The notes under the pieces are model-generated. The model was not told where the DNA came from. It made no database searches and saw only the letters and a program-made list of their open reading frames with translations. Below are positions 1 through 13,605 of a stretch of DNA of 64,000 nucleotides, piece after piece. Each line of letters begins with the position of its first letter. Position 1 is the stretch's first letter. Source of the DNA: Bryopsis sp. KO-2023 (lineage: Eukaryota > Chlorophyta > Ulvophyceae > Bryopsidales > Bryopsidaceae); assembly GCA_030272585.1 (NCBI GenBank), contig BSYQ01000009.1, positions 2,480,001 through 2,544,000 of the forward strand. Direction: 5' to 3'. The position numbers and the translations under genes were made by a program.

Positions 1-3000
1 AAATCAGTGGATAAAATTTACAAGCAGGATTTAGGATTGGTGAGTTCCTCATATCGAGCTAGGTTTTTGCATTCTGGGTCTGTTTTTTTTTTTTTCTCTG
101 ACTTTTTGCATGAAGTTAGTTTTCCCTGGCATTATGTTTTTTTTTTTACTATTTTTTTCAATGTTGTGGATTGATCCGTTTCTTATGTGGTCGTAGAGAA
201 ATCACTTAACCGGGTTGCAGCGCCATCTTCTTCGGTTGTCGTTCAACACTGTGAGTAATTTGCAAGAGGTCAAAAAAGAGTTGCAGAAAGTCATCATGGC
301 AAACACCACCAGGAAAGGGACATCAGGAGGGGCTGCCAGACACAACGGGAATAAGGTGAACCACAGCACCTCACAGAAATTTGACTATTAAAACTGCATC
401 GACGGCAAGGAAGAGTGGGATTTCTTGAGTTTGGACTGAAGCACATATCGATTATATGTCATTTGATTGCCACATGATGAAACCTCGGTTTTTGCAAAAT
501 CATTTACATTAGAGTGGCGATGGTGGCTATTTTTTTTGCAGGATCCCTGGCAAGCCATAGAAGATTTGAGGGAGTACGATGTTCCGTATCATCAAAGATT
601 TTCCATCGACAAGCGTGTGAACTGTGGATGTTGGTACACGGTCTCCGCAAAGGTAGGTGCAGCGGAAATGGGTTCTTGTCATTATTCTGGCACTGCTTTT
701 TTTTGAGAAAAATTTGTCTTCCATGGAAAGGCGGCGGTGTGGTGATTCCTTTTTCGTCGATGTTCTTATTTTTAAAACCGAAAATGTATTGCATCGAGGC
801 TGAAAGCTCCATGTGGCCTATCCACCAAAATTGAAAAAATAAATTAGGTCCACCACTCCACCTATAATAAACTGAGATGGCTGTACCCAGGTTTGAATGC
901 TGAATGCCACCCGAGTTGCTTTCTCGATCCCAAATAATATATATATGTATGTATATATATATTGTTGTGTTTTATTGGTTAGGGTGGTCAAACCACTCTT
1001 CATCGGCACCATGACATGGTGTTCAAAATGGAGCCCAGGATTTGTGCCTTTGATATCGAGACCACGAAGCTGCCGATGCGGTTTCCCAATCCGGAAATCG
1101 ATCAGATCTTCATGATTTCGTACATGCTCGATCGCCAAGGCTTCCTGATCACCAACAGGGAGTTCGTTTCCAAAGATATAGATCCGTTCGAATACACCCC
1201 CAAGCCGGAGTTCAAGGGACCCTTCTGCGTGTTCAATGAGAAAGATGAGGTGGCGGTGTTGCGTCGATGGTTTGACCACATGAGAAAGGTATTCAGATTC
1301 CTGGTGAAGAGGCAAAAAACTCCAGAAAGCCGTCAACCGAATCTCAAAGTATCCTATTTCCCACTCCCCCCTGACAATACCTTATTAACGTTTGAATGCA
1401 TCGCTCAGGTCCAGCCGACGGTGTATGTGACTTACAACGGGGATTTTTTCGATTGGCCTTTCATTGAGAAACGAGCGGAGAAGCATGGCATGAACATGAA
1501 GGAAGAGATCGGATTCCAAATGAATTATCGAACGAACGAATGCCTCAGCAAATGCTCTCCACACTTGGACTGCCTGCACTGGGTCAATCGAGACTCGTAC
1601 CTACCTCAGGGAAGCCGAGGTCTCAAGGTACACCCCCCCCTCCTCTAAACCACCCTTTTGTTGATGTTCAAAGATATCAGTTTTTTTGTTTTTGGGAAGA
1701 AAAAAAATCATCCTGTGGTACTTACTGGCTGTAAGGTCAAATTTTCATACTTTGCGAGAACTGTTCGGATGGTGTGGAGGCGTGGAGCAGATGGTTGCGA
1801 GGAATTTATGTTTTTTTTTTTTCTTCTAAAGATTTGATGGCTTTGTGGTTGTGAAGAACGTGACTAAAGCCAAGCTTGGGTACAAGCCTGTGGAGGTGGA
1901 TCCCGAAAAGATGTTGGACATGGCGAGAATGGAGCCCCAAGCAATGGCATCTTATTCGGTCTCCGATGCGGTGGCCACTTATTATCTCTACATGACGTGA
2001 GTTATGTTTTTTTTTGGCAACGCATATTTCAAATTAAAATAAACAAAATGAAAAAAAAGAAAGAAAAGAAACATCACACTCCCCCCCAAAAAAAAGAAAA
2101 AAAGAAAATGAAAGGAATTTAAAAAGTGGCAACAGCAACTTTGTAGAAGATGCAAAAATAAAGGCGAGGGTTATTTTTGAGTAGGTTTTTTTTTTCTACA
2201 AAGGGACATCTGGAAATGTTATTGTGGCTGGGGTTGAATTCAGCTTTCTTAAATACTTTCCTGGAGGGTTAGAACAAAAAAAGGAAAAGAATGCAGTTGG
2301 GTTGGATTGTTGTTTTCTTGCAGGTATATACACCCCTTTGTGTTTTCACTGGCCACCATCATTCCGATGCCGCCGGATGAGGTTTTGAGAAAAGGATCCG
2401 GCACTTTGTGCGAGTCCTTGCTCATGGTCAAAGCTTTCGAAAACAACATCGTTTTCCCTAACAAGCATGCCTCCGATGGAATCAAATTCCACAAGGTATG
2501 TGGAAAACTTTGGTGGATGAACGAAAATCTGAAGAATTTGAAAGCGTGACTGAAAGACAGAGGGACCCAAACAAAGCAATTTTAAAATTAAAAAATAATG
2601 AAAATATATATTTTTTTCTATTTAAAAGAAAGAAAGAAAGAAAAATGGTATATTATTTGTGTGTGTGAGTGTACGAATTGGCGTTGGTCACCAGTTTTTT
2701 TTTTATTATTTTCTTGCCACAGGGTAAAATCATTGACTCTGAAACATACATTGGAGGAAAGGTGGAAGGTTGTGAGTCTGGGGTATTCAGGGCAGATTTG
2801 CCTCTGAAATTTCGGTGCACTCCAGGGCATTACCAGGTGACCACCACAGGGCCCAATAAACTGCATCGTTTCTTTCTTTCATTTTGTTTTTTTGTTTTTT
2901 CGTTTTTTTTTTCCTTTCGTTTTCTTTTTTGAGATCCTTCTTGCTCACTGGAGCTTCCCATTTTTTTTTAAATACTTACATAATTACTTTTTTTGGGGGG

Positions 3001-6000
3001 GGTGAAAAAATGATGGCCAGTCAAAAAGAACTGCCGATGTGGAAGAAATGCTTCTTGCACTGAATGCAGAAGTATGGAAGAAGAGTGATATTAGTGGGGT
3101 TATTTTCGCTGTGCAGAGATTGATCGACCGGCTGGATTCGGACCTCACCTATGCATTAACAGTGGAAGGAAAGAAGTCCATGGAAGATGTGGTGAACTAT
3201 GCAGAGGTCAAAGGGGAAATTCAATCCATTCTTGAAAGTCTCAGGGATCAACCAAACCGGTGAGGGCATCAGAAAACCTGAACAAAGTCGAAAAAAGGAG
3301 AATAGCCTCCGGGCTGGAGTGAACGCATGCCCTTTCTTTCTGTTTAGTGTAGTGATGGGGGGAAATGCTGCCACACTAACCATGATTGAATGTGGAGCCC
3401 CTCTGTTCTGACTGTGCAGGCAGGAATGCCCCCTGATTTATCATTTGGATGTGGCGGCCATGTACCCCAACATCATTTTGACAAATCGCCTCCAGCCGAC
3501 TGCCACCGTCACCAGTGAGGACTGTGCTGCCTGCGATTTCAACAAACCGGGAAAAACTTGCTTGCGGAATATGAATTGGGTAGGGGTGGCAAGACGTTGT
3601 TTCAGAGAAAGTACTTTTTTTTGTGTCCTTTTTTTGTGGTTAATAAATTACAAACCTAGGCCACACAGGCTCGAAAACATGCGTTGAAAGAAAGTTGAGG
3701 TGTTGAATTCTTTCTTTCTTTTTTTGTCCGATTTTGTTTTTTTCGGACGGGAGGGGTTTGAGGGCAATTTAAAAAGAAAAAAAAATGGACCCAAATATTT
3801 TAGAAATGATATTTGGAGGAATGACAATTTGTTTTTCGTCTGCAAAGCATTTCTTCCGGCTGTGCAAGTTTTTTTGTTTTTTTTTCGTTTTTCTGTTTGA
3901 CTGCATAACGGCTGGAGGCCTCATGAAGCTTTTTTTCAAGTCGGTGATATTGTCCCCCTGATGAATCGAACAGGTGTGGCGTGGGGAATATTTTCCTGCA
4001 TCAAGGGATGAATATCGAATCGTGGAAAGCCGAGTGAGGACGGAGAAATTCACTGGGCAGAATGGTGTCGACAGATATTGGGATGACCTTTCTGCACAAG
4101 AAAAAACCAAACACGTGAAAGAACGGCTGAAGCAATATTGCAAAACGGTGGGTGTGGAGGTCGAAATATAACTGAACTGATTTATTTATTTAGTATTATG
4201 ATTCTGTATTTGTTTTTGCTCCTGAACCCAACCTCAAACCAATGCTGTCAGTATCAATTTGTCCATCTTTCCCCAAACCCCCCCATCCGATAAACTCAGG
4301 TTGGTTTTTTTGTGGCGATTGTCAGACATACGGGCTCAGAAAAGACAAGCCTGTCACAGAGGTCCGGGACGTCGGCATATGCATGCGTGAAAACTCATTC
4401 TACGTGGACACGGTGCAAGAATTTCGAGATCGGAGGTACGAATACAAAGGGCTCACCAAAAAATGGAAGGGGGCCAAAGCTGCAGCCAGCCAGAACGGCG
4501 ACAAAGCCAAGATGTCCGAAGCTGGGGACATGATCGTGGTGTACGATTCCCTGCAACTCGCCCACAAATGCATCCTGAATTCCTTTTACGGGTACGTCAT
4601 GCGAAAGGGGGCCCGCTGGTTCAGCATGGAAATGGCAGGGGTGGTGACGCACACCGGTGCCAACATCATTGAGGTAAAAAAAAACAAGAATTTCTTGATG
4701 GTTTTTGACCCTGACATGCCTTCCATTTCAACAAAAAAAAATGTTCTGTTCAAAGATAATTGATTAAAAATAACCTTTTGTCGAAACGACAGTTTCAGCT
4801 AGTTTAAATCCGAGTCATAGTTTGTAGTAATATATAGTGAACGCAGTAAATGCGTTTTTTTGGGGGTAGAAAAAATAATCAGGAGATTTTTTTTATGCTG
4901 GGGTCTTATGAGTAAATATAATATATGAAAATATTCAGTGGATGTTTCGAATACTCCGGACAGCTCCAACACTGGTTAGCGAACTACCTTCAAAAATATC
5001 CCTTGTTTTTGTGTGTGTGTGTTTTTTCCCCAACAGAGGGCTCATGAATTGATCAAAGGCTTGGGGCGACCTCTCGAACTCGACACCGATGGAATTTGGT
5101 GCACCTTGCCTAAAAGTTTTCCGGAAGATTTTAAATTCAAATGCGCGGATGGCAAAGACTACAAAATATCCTACCCCTGCGTGATTCTGAACACGATGGT
5201 GGCGGAGCATTACAAGAACGAGCAATATCAAACCTTGGTGGACCCAGGAAAGCAAACCTACAAGACCAGCACAGCGATGTCCATCGAATTCGAATTGGAT
5301 GGGCCCTACAAGGTGAACAGAAGTCAGTTTTTTTAAATTCTTTTCCCATTTTTTAAAGGAAAAAAATGAGTACTGATGGCCCAGGATCGGGAATTTTTGC
5401 TTCTATGTGTTTTCTTAAAAATTCCTGAAAAAGATTTTGAGGCAAAATTTGTGGATGTGTCCCAGGCGATGATTCTGCCAGCATCCCAAGAGGAAGGGAA
5501 ATCCATCAAGAAGCGCTATGCAGTTTTCAATTTTGATGGGTCGCTGGCGGAGCTGAAGGGATTCGAAGTCAAAAGGCGTGGGGAACTGCAGCTTATCAAG
5601 GCCTTCCAATCGGACGTAGGATGCATGCAAAGAAAAAAAAAGTTCACCAAATCAAATAGAGTACATCTTTGTTGGCAGCAGACTTTCAGCCTCGATACAA
5701 CACAGGTCCTTTTGATGGGGGACGAGCAAAAAATATCAACAAAAGTCAGTTATATGCAACCCTGTGCATGTAACGCCCGTAATGTTCATAACGCCCATAA
5801 CGCCTGTAACACCCACAACACCCGTAACGCCCGTAATGCCCGAATTTCCCGTATTGCTTCAACTCCCATCAAGTTCTTCGATTGGTATGTTTGGACCTCC
5901 TCTGTAAGCCTCAGTGGATATTTTCACTTTTGTGTGCAGGTTTTTCGGGAGTTCTTGAAGGGTGGCACTCTCAAGGAATGTTATGCTTCAGTCGCAAGGG

Positions 6001-9000
6001 TAGCAGACAGATACATCGATATCGTGGAGGCTAAGGTCAGTGCATGGCACCTCTGCATGCTTTTTCGAAACACCATAAAAAATCATCCTGGTTGTTGAGG
6101 GTTTTTTTTTACGGGTTTTTTTAATTTAGGGCTGGACGCTTTCGGATGAGGAGGTGCTGCAGTTCATTTCGGAGTCTTGCACAATGAGCCGGGCAATGGA
6201 TGAATATGAAGGTATTAAGCACAGGCGCAAAATTGCCATGAAAAGACCGACACACTCGGTTGGGTTGACCAAATTAATTAAAAAATAAAACTAAATCTCC
6301 AGAACAAAAACAAAACCTCCAGAAAAAAAATCATGGCTAGCTTCTTCTTGAGGGTTCGTATGAAAGGTTGGGTTTTCTCAAGGAAACACAGCATTTAGTT
6401 TTAAAACCCTTTATTAATTGTTTTTTTGAAACCAGGGAGGAAATCGAACGCTATGACCTGTGCGGTTCGACTATCTGAATTCCTGCAAGACGAACGGTTG
6501 AAGCAAAAAGGGTTGACCGCCAAATACATCATTTCTCAGCTGCCGGAGGGGAAATCCACCACGGAGAGGGCCATCCCCATTCAAATTTTCGGCACCTCCC
6601 CTGCCGTGGCTCAGAAATTCTTGAACAAGTGGTGTGGACGTCAAGCTCTGTGTAAGAAACAAACTTATTTTTTCAGTTTTTTTTTTAAATAAGAAATCTT
6701 CTCAAAACCTTGATAACCTTAGTGTGCTTTTCTTTTTTTTTTCTTTTCTTTCTGTTTCAAAGTTTATTATTCAAGCGAGTGATATGGGCTCAAAACTCCG
6801 ACAATAATAAAGCAAGATTGATTTGGACCTGCATTCAAATGCCACCCGCTTCTTCCCTTTTGGGCAAAAGAATTTTAACACTGGCAGAAATAACCTTCGC
6901 CTTGTACGTATCATTATTTTTTATTTTTTATTTTTTTTTGCAGCGGAGAATCCAGATGTGATACCAGATATGAGGAACATAATCGATTGGGCTTATTATC
7001 GAGAACGCCTCTGCAACAGCATTCAAAAAATCATAACGATCCCTGCGGAATTACAGGGTGTGGAAAATCCGGTCCCTCGTGTAGCCCATCCAGAGTGGTT
7101 GAACAGACAGGTGACGTTTTTTTTTCAGTTTTCAATTTTTTTTTTGGATTCTCGAAAACACATCTTTGAAAACATTCGTTTTTTTGAGGTGCTTGTATAA
7201 TTTTTCTTTTCTTCTTTTTTTGGGGCCAGGCATCGTGGGGATTCTTTTGTTGTTGTTGAAAAAGTGTGGTCAATTTGCTGTTAGATCAATGAGAGAAGGT
7301 TCAAACAGAAAACCATTACATCGATGTGGCCTGCTCGAGAAAAATCATCGGAGGCAACAAAGGTAAGGCCAAGGCAAGGGCATTTCTCCCCCCCAAAAAA
7401 ATATATGTAAAAAATATATACATATTTAAATATACCAATATATACACACATGTAAGAGAAACACAAAATCGGAATTTGAAATCTGAAAACTTATTGAGTT
7501 CAATTCATTAACCAAACTAATGACTAAGTTCGCCAACCCTTGGAAAAAATTGAACATTTCGGGAATGATATCAAGAGCTCTCTTCCAGTCTGGACGAATG
7601 CATTCAACTGCTGCTTTTTTTGTTTTTGCTTTTTTTTTCCCCCGCAGAACGTTATGGATATCGAAGATGTTGGAGGGCAGCCACCAGTGATAGAAATCGA
7701 CAACGGGGATTTCATGGAGGACGTGCAGGATCGCATGGAGGTGCGATTCGACCGATCGACACTGGCCCATTCATGTTCAATCGTTTTCTATTTTCAACAG
7801 CTTCATGAACGAAACTGTCCAAGCTGCTGCTTCTTCTTGCCAACATACAAATGCAGTTTTTTTGTTTTTTTCATCAAGACAAAAGTGTGAGATATTGGAT
7901 GAAAGCGTGCGGTTCAGGTGGATGCCGAAAACAATCAAGCCAATGGGAATTTGGACAAAGGCAGTGGTGGGGCGAATGCTGTGAGTGTGGATGAGGAGCC
8001 GGTGGAGGTCGATCGAGAATACGGTGCTAAGACGTTCATCAGACGCTCCAAGCGAACGTGGAGGGCTGCCCTGAAGGCTCGTCGAACAAAGAGGTCCTTG
8101 AGATCGATGGAACCCACCTCCATGACTTCCATCTTTGAAACACCATCGGATGACAGACCGACTGAGCAGGTTTTCAAGCATTTTGCTGCTGTTAAGATTG
8201 TGTGTTTTGTTTGTAGATTATTTCATTTACTGACTTATATTAATTTTTTTTTTGGGGGGGGGGCGTTGATATATCAGATTGTCAACATGGATCAGTTCCT
8301 TCGGCGTGAGCAAGGGGCTGTGACAAATTCTCTTCTGTGGCAAATTGTTCAAATCGCCGAAACACCGACACCTGGTGGAATGAAGGTGAGCGAAAAAAAG
8401 ATCGATTTTGCAGCCTCCATTCAACACCCATGCACGTTCCCTAAAACCACCTAAAACTCCAAACCAACCAATCAATCTTCTGAATTTCAGGCCTTAATGC
8501 CGCCAAGCATGTGAACGAGTTGGAAAAAAACAGGAGTTTCTGTGCGGTTTCCTGGCCACCCCCTCGCTTCGACCCACACCATGCTTTGTTATTGTTTTTT
8601 TATTTGTTTCTCGTTTTTCTCGACAAGGTGTGGGCACTGGCGGGTTCCCGTCTGTTCGATTTCCCTCTGATTATTCCAAAAACATTCTACATCTCCATGG
8701 ACACCCAGCTCGAGGGCAGAATTTCGATAAGGAAGCATCCACCACCTGGAGTCGACGCTTTTCACGTCTATCAGGTCAGCGGCCCTGAAGCATGTGTTAT
8801 GAGACAGACATCTGTTCATATATCCTCTTCTGTGAAATTTGCTATGATTTTTGGAGGGGTTGGGAGTTCTCAAATGTATCATGGTGAATGAAGATTTGAT
8901 GGAGGGGGTTGAAACTCGGCCTGAATGCCGTTGAAAAAAAACTGAAAAGGAGCTGGGCTGATCGGTTTTGACTTTCCCCCTTTTTCAGGAATCATGCACA

Positions 9001-12000
9001 CAGCAGGAATACAATGAAAAAATCCGAGGCATGTCTGTCGAACGAGCTCATTTGAAAGAGATCGTCCACGAGGTGAGTGCATTCCTTGGCCACCGAAAAC
9101 CCTCAAGATGTTGAATCTTCTTCAAGATGGATCAAACCTTTTTTTTTGCAAGACAGTAAAAACTGAAGGCGTGGAAAAGGTGTGCAGTTTTTCGACCCCG
9201 ACAGATTTGTGGTGTCCAGGATCGCTTGCCGGATTGGTTGAGTGCTGCGATTTCAATTGGAGGCCTCGTTTCGCTGGCGCACCACGCCCGTGGCAAATCA
9301 TACAATCAGGGGCTATCATTGACAGACCTCCAGGTGCGATTTCCTGCCACCATTCACTTTCACCTTCACAACTGTTTCAACAATCCATCGGGAGTCTCCT
9401 TGCTGGCCCTTACTTTAGTAACCACAAGAAAAGGATGATAAAAGGAGCCATATTTAGACAACCTCCCTCTCCCCCCCCCCACCCCCCCCCAAAAAAAAAA
9501 AAAGAAAACTCGTACATTGATTTCGCGTTGTTTTTGTCTGTTTTTCTCACCCTATTCTCCACTCCATTGAATCGGCCAGATGGAGGGTTCCACAAGGGGA
9601 AAATACATAGATGCGAGCGGACCGTATGGACTGGGGCCTCTTCACCCGATCATCATAGTGCACAACATGTCACTGGAGGACAAGCGAGCCATTGTCGCTG
9701 TGGTTTCCCCCGCAAGCAGATCTGGGGAGCTGGTGGTCGTCAACCCAAATGCCGAACTGGATCAGAACAAGAGGTCCAGCACTGTGCAGGCCCTGTGGCA
9801 AGAATATGTTTCCGAAATGAGCGAAGACGGGAGGGATGTCTGGAATGGCATGCAGGATGTGGATTTCGTTGTACATGTGGTCGGAAGGCGAAAAGATGCT
9901 TGGCATGAAGTGAATCGAGCGATCCGAGGGGTCAAGTGAGTGGATGGATGTTGTCGGCATCGCCTGTCCCCTCAACCACCTAAAACAAGAAAAAAAATTA
10001 TGCTGGCTATTGACACCAGTTGCATCTGACGACGGTTGCTGGTGGGGTTGTTAACAGGGGATTCGGTGGACCAGCGATGGCACTCGTCACATCACCGTTG
10101 GCACTGAAAGCCTTGCAACAGGAAGTCCCCATTCTCTGCGAAATTCCTTGCTGTGATCTGCCATCTGGTAGATCATCGAGAGATATCCAGTCGGCATATG
10201 AAAACCCACGGTGGCGAGTGTCAGTCACCGAAGCGGTGTTCAAGCAATGCGTGTCCGCCGGTGCTGGCCTCCAGCAGAGAATGGAACAGGCCAAGTACTG
10301 CGAGTTGCCCTTGGGATTCACGAGTGGGGGAAATTGGATGCAGGCGGCGGCCGATGTGATGTATGCACGGAGCTTGAGGGAAACCGATCATTTGCTCTGG
10401 GCTGTCGACAGTGACATGCCTTCCATGGCTGGTAAGTGCTCCACGCAATGTGGTGTAACTCACAAGAAGGGGGGGGGGGAATCCAGCGCTGATTGGTTTT
10501 TGGGTTGTGTTGTTTGGCAGTGCATGCGGCCATCGATTCTGAGGAGTACTATAAGGATGATCCTGAGAAGGCAGAGGTGAGCTCTCAAGCACATGCAGTG
10601 GGGTCGTTCTTGCTTGAGATGGTGTTTGAGTTTTTCCTTGAGAGTTGTGGAAGTCGTGCTGTTGGCTGTGCAGATCATATACCCTGGAGTTTATCGCACC
10701 GTGTGCGTGGAGCTGAGGGTTTTCCACATGGAGGTCGTTGCAGCTGTGAATGCCGGGCTTCTCTATGAAGCCGAGGGGACAATGGGCAGCAAATGGATCA
10801 GAATGATGTCCAGTCTGACCAGGAGATGGGCGGCAGATGCTGGTGAAATGCGAAACAGGCAAGCGAGCTCACACCCGTTCGATTGAAATTTTGAAATTCC
10901 TTTTTCTTTCACTTGTTGAAATTTCTGGGACTCAGCATCTTGGGGTGTTTATCGTTTTTTTACAGGGCTGCCACTGGCTTAGTGAAGTCTTTTTACCAGT
11001 GGGTGAGCGACCGCAGGTCGAAAACGTATCATCCCGAACTCAAGCGGCAGGTGGATCAGCTGGTTGTCAGCATGTTGAGGCAATTGGTTGCAGAAATGGA
11101 GAAACTCGAAGTTACTGTGGTCAAAGCAGATTGCACGTCGATAATAATTGCCACAGGAAAGAGAGATCCCGAGTCAGCAGCAGCGTAAGAGCTCCTCCCT
11201 CCCTTTCCTCTTTTCTTTACGCTTTTGCTGAATTTGCCGAGGGCTTCAGCCGGCACTAGGAAAATCTGAGGGCCTGCAAAATTCAGTGGTGTTCTGTTCG
11301 TTGTTTTTTTGTTGCAGATATTTGGATTGCATATTGCAAACTCTTGCGGAGAAAGAGTTGTTCGTTTGGCTGGAAATGAAACCTGCCAAAATGTGGCACA
11401 CCCTGCTTTTCAGAGATAACTTCAATTATCATGGAATTGAAGTGGTCGATGGAGCCCCACCCGACGCCAAACCTCAAGTGAAGTAAGGAGAACTTCCCAT
11501 CATGAAAAATGGATCAAACGAACTGTGCATGTTTCTGTTCATATATTCTCGCTACCTACCCCCCCCCCCCCCCCCCCCCCCCCCTCGCCCCCCCCCCTCC
11601 AAAAACAAAAACAAAAACACAAGAAAAAGAAAAGTTTGTGCAGTACCCTGGATGGAAGCCAACCTCATCGTGAAAAATGTATGCTACACATGGGCTCTTT
11701 GTCCCAGAAAAAACTGCTCGTGTGGAAGAAGCGAAAGCGAACGCACAGAAACATGCATGCCAGTTGCTTGCTTGCATTGAGAATGGTTTCGTGTGTTTTT
11801 TCTCAGGTTTCATTGGAATCTAAAGGAGTATTTGCCAAAGATACTTCAGAAAGCTTTCGTGAACACAGTTGCTGAGTTTCTGGTTCGACCGGAGCTGAAG
11901 CTGCGGAAGTCCAAGGAGCACAATCTGTCACAGGGCCTATCCCAGGTATTGAACACATCAACATGTTCTCGTTAATTACACACTCCATATGTCTAGAGTA

Positions 12001-13605
12001 CAGGCTATTGCATTTTCTTGTCATCTCATTTTCCTCTTGTATAAAAAAAGAGGGAAAAACGGGTTTTTCAGCTCCTTCGTCAGGTCGATGTTCTCCCTCA
12101 TGTGCCTCCGCTCAATTTTTTTTAGTTGTTCCTCCGAAAAAAACAAGGTTTTCACATTTCTCTGCGTGTGTTTGTTTTTTTGTATGTGAAAGAGTGCCCA
12201 AACGAAAGCTTCGGAATGTGCGGTGGTGGAGCTATTGAAGGAAGAGTTGAGGACTCATTTCGTGTCCAGTTTGTACGGTGCAATATCGAGGCTTCAAAAT
12301 CTGGACGAAGAGCTGGAGGAGTTCACAGCTTTCCCCGTCTTACCAGGATCGTATCTAAGTCAGGTGATGAATCGATGGAGCCCTCAACTACACTCGTATT
12401 AAAATCCAGCTTAAAAACAATGGCCAAAGGCGGCACAGCTGGTGTGTGTAGTGAGCAACATTTTTTTCAGTCGGAAAAATGGAAATTGACAAAGAAATGG
12501 TGAGTTGTGCCGCACAGGAAGAGCTGGGCTCTGTTCCGCTGGCTTTCCTCCGAACTGTGATCCATGTAATGGGGCTGGATGCCAGCGTCCAGGAAGAGGT
12601 CGAGGAACTGAACAGAAATTTGCTGAAACTCCTGGATCTGGATGAGTTTTCCCCACAGGCGACGTTCAGAGACCCTTGCTTCGCTGTGATCATCCGGGAT
12701 GTAATATGCAGGTAACTACCAGCTTGTGGCAGTCACCCTGATTTGTTTTTCAAATGCGTTACATTGAGGTTGGAAGCCCTATACATATGAACGATCTCGG
12801 TCAATTGCTCTAGTAATAACCACCAAACTCCCCTCACCTGCATTCGAATTTCACCAGCTTTTCAGTCTGATTCTCGAGGTCATTTTTTTTGGGGGGGGGT
12901 GCAGGGAATGTGGATCCTGTTCGGATTTGGACTGCTGTCGAGAAACGGAGCTGTCGAATGGAATTTGGGCGTGTAAGTCTTGCATGGCGCCTTTCGATAA
13001 GGATTACATTCAGAAGAGGCTCATCTCGGACCTGCAGCAAGAAAACATGAAATTCCAAATGCAAACCCTCAAGTGCTCTTCCTCCAAGTGTTGGCGGGTG
13101 GGTGATTCTGTCGAATGCCATCATAATTTCCGTGGAAAAATGGGGAGAAAAAAAAGCTGGAAAAGATGTTGACAGATTACTAACCACCAAAACATTTTTT
13201 TTTTCATTTTGCAAATGTGTTACCTGAGGCAAATATTTTCCGAGTGCAGCCCTGCTCTTAATGGAAATGTTTCACAGACTGACTCATAAAAATCCTATTG
13301 TCATAGCCCTTTGAGGAATATATGATTTGCATGCACATGGATGGTTTGCTGCAAAGGATTGCTCCGCAGGACGCTTTTAAGATTCTTTTTTATTTGTTTT
13401 TTAAATACGATTGTGTAATTTGTGCGATATGTTGCAGACGGCACGGTCCTACTTGCAACCGTATTGCCCCGATTGCTGCTCCGCTTGGGCGCCCTCTCGA
13501 AATCCAGCAGATTTCAGAAGGAAAGTATTAGGGATCAGAAGCGTTGCAGAATGCAACGGTTTCGAGGCCATCATGCAAATCAGTGACAGATTGTTGGGTG
13601 ATTGA
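1..13605 (+). CDS. POL2: DNA polymerase epsilon catalytic subunit, 5'-truncated by the window edge
   Basis: Leading-strand replicative B-family DNA polymerase with a proofreading exonuclease. Family similarity, splice borders and phase give 36 exons: 1-39, 197-355, 542-652, 983-1288, 1409-1627, 1857-1996, 2324-2495, 2723-2836, 3117-3259, 3420-3579, 3974-4147, 4326-4673, 5037-5312, 5466-5615, 5940-6035, 6130-6211, 6436-6651, 6944-7110, 7285-7362, 7648-7740, 7918-8169, 8278-8385, 8628-8774, 8989-9072, 9205-9333, 9580-9935, 10058-10431, 10521-10576, 10674-10858, 10966-11184, 11318-11482, 11807-11945, 12193-12363, 12518-12711, 12905-13097, 13438-13605. They join without frame breaks into about 2,060 codons; roughly the first 150 residues lie upstream. 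Exonuclease motifs are FDIET (~1050), [10 protein letters not shown] (~1435) and [11 protein letters not shown] (~1950). Polymerase motifs are DVAAMYPN (~3450), KCILNSFYG (~4568) and the catalytic DTD in ELDTDGIW (~5078). CAACDF...C (~3525) and QYC (~4135) fit the iron-sulfur cysteines of the catalytic core. The C-terminus keeps the paired-cysteine modules (12905-13500), though the second pair reads CSSSKC, wider than the usual CX2C. Intron 29 has a GC donor. Confidence 0.95.
5771..5851 (+). repeat. 9-nt minisatellite in a polymerase epsilon intron
   Basis: About nine degenerate units of the form TAACGCCCG run head to tail inside the intron between exons 5466-5615 and 5940-6035. The unit length is a multiple of three and the frame stays open, so it could be mistaken for coding sequence (it would read as Asn-Ala-Arg/His triplets). 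It is outside the exons predicted from polymerase epsilon similarity. Confidence 0.7.

Noticed and set aside
12471..12517. Earlier acceptor (12470) for the polymerase exon at 12518
   Set aside because: It would break the phase with the preceding exon. The acceptor at 12517 restores phase 0 and family similarity.
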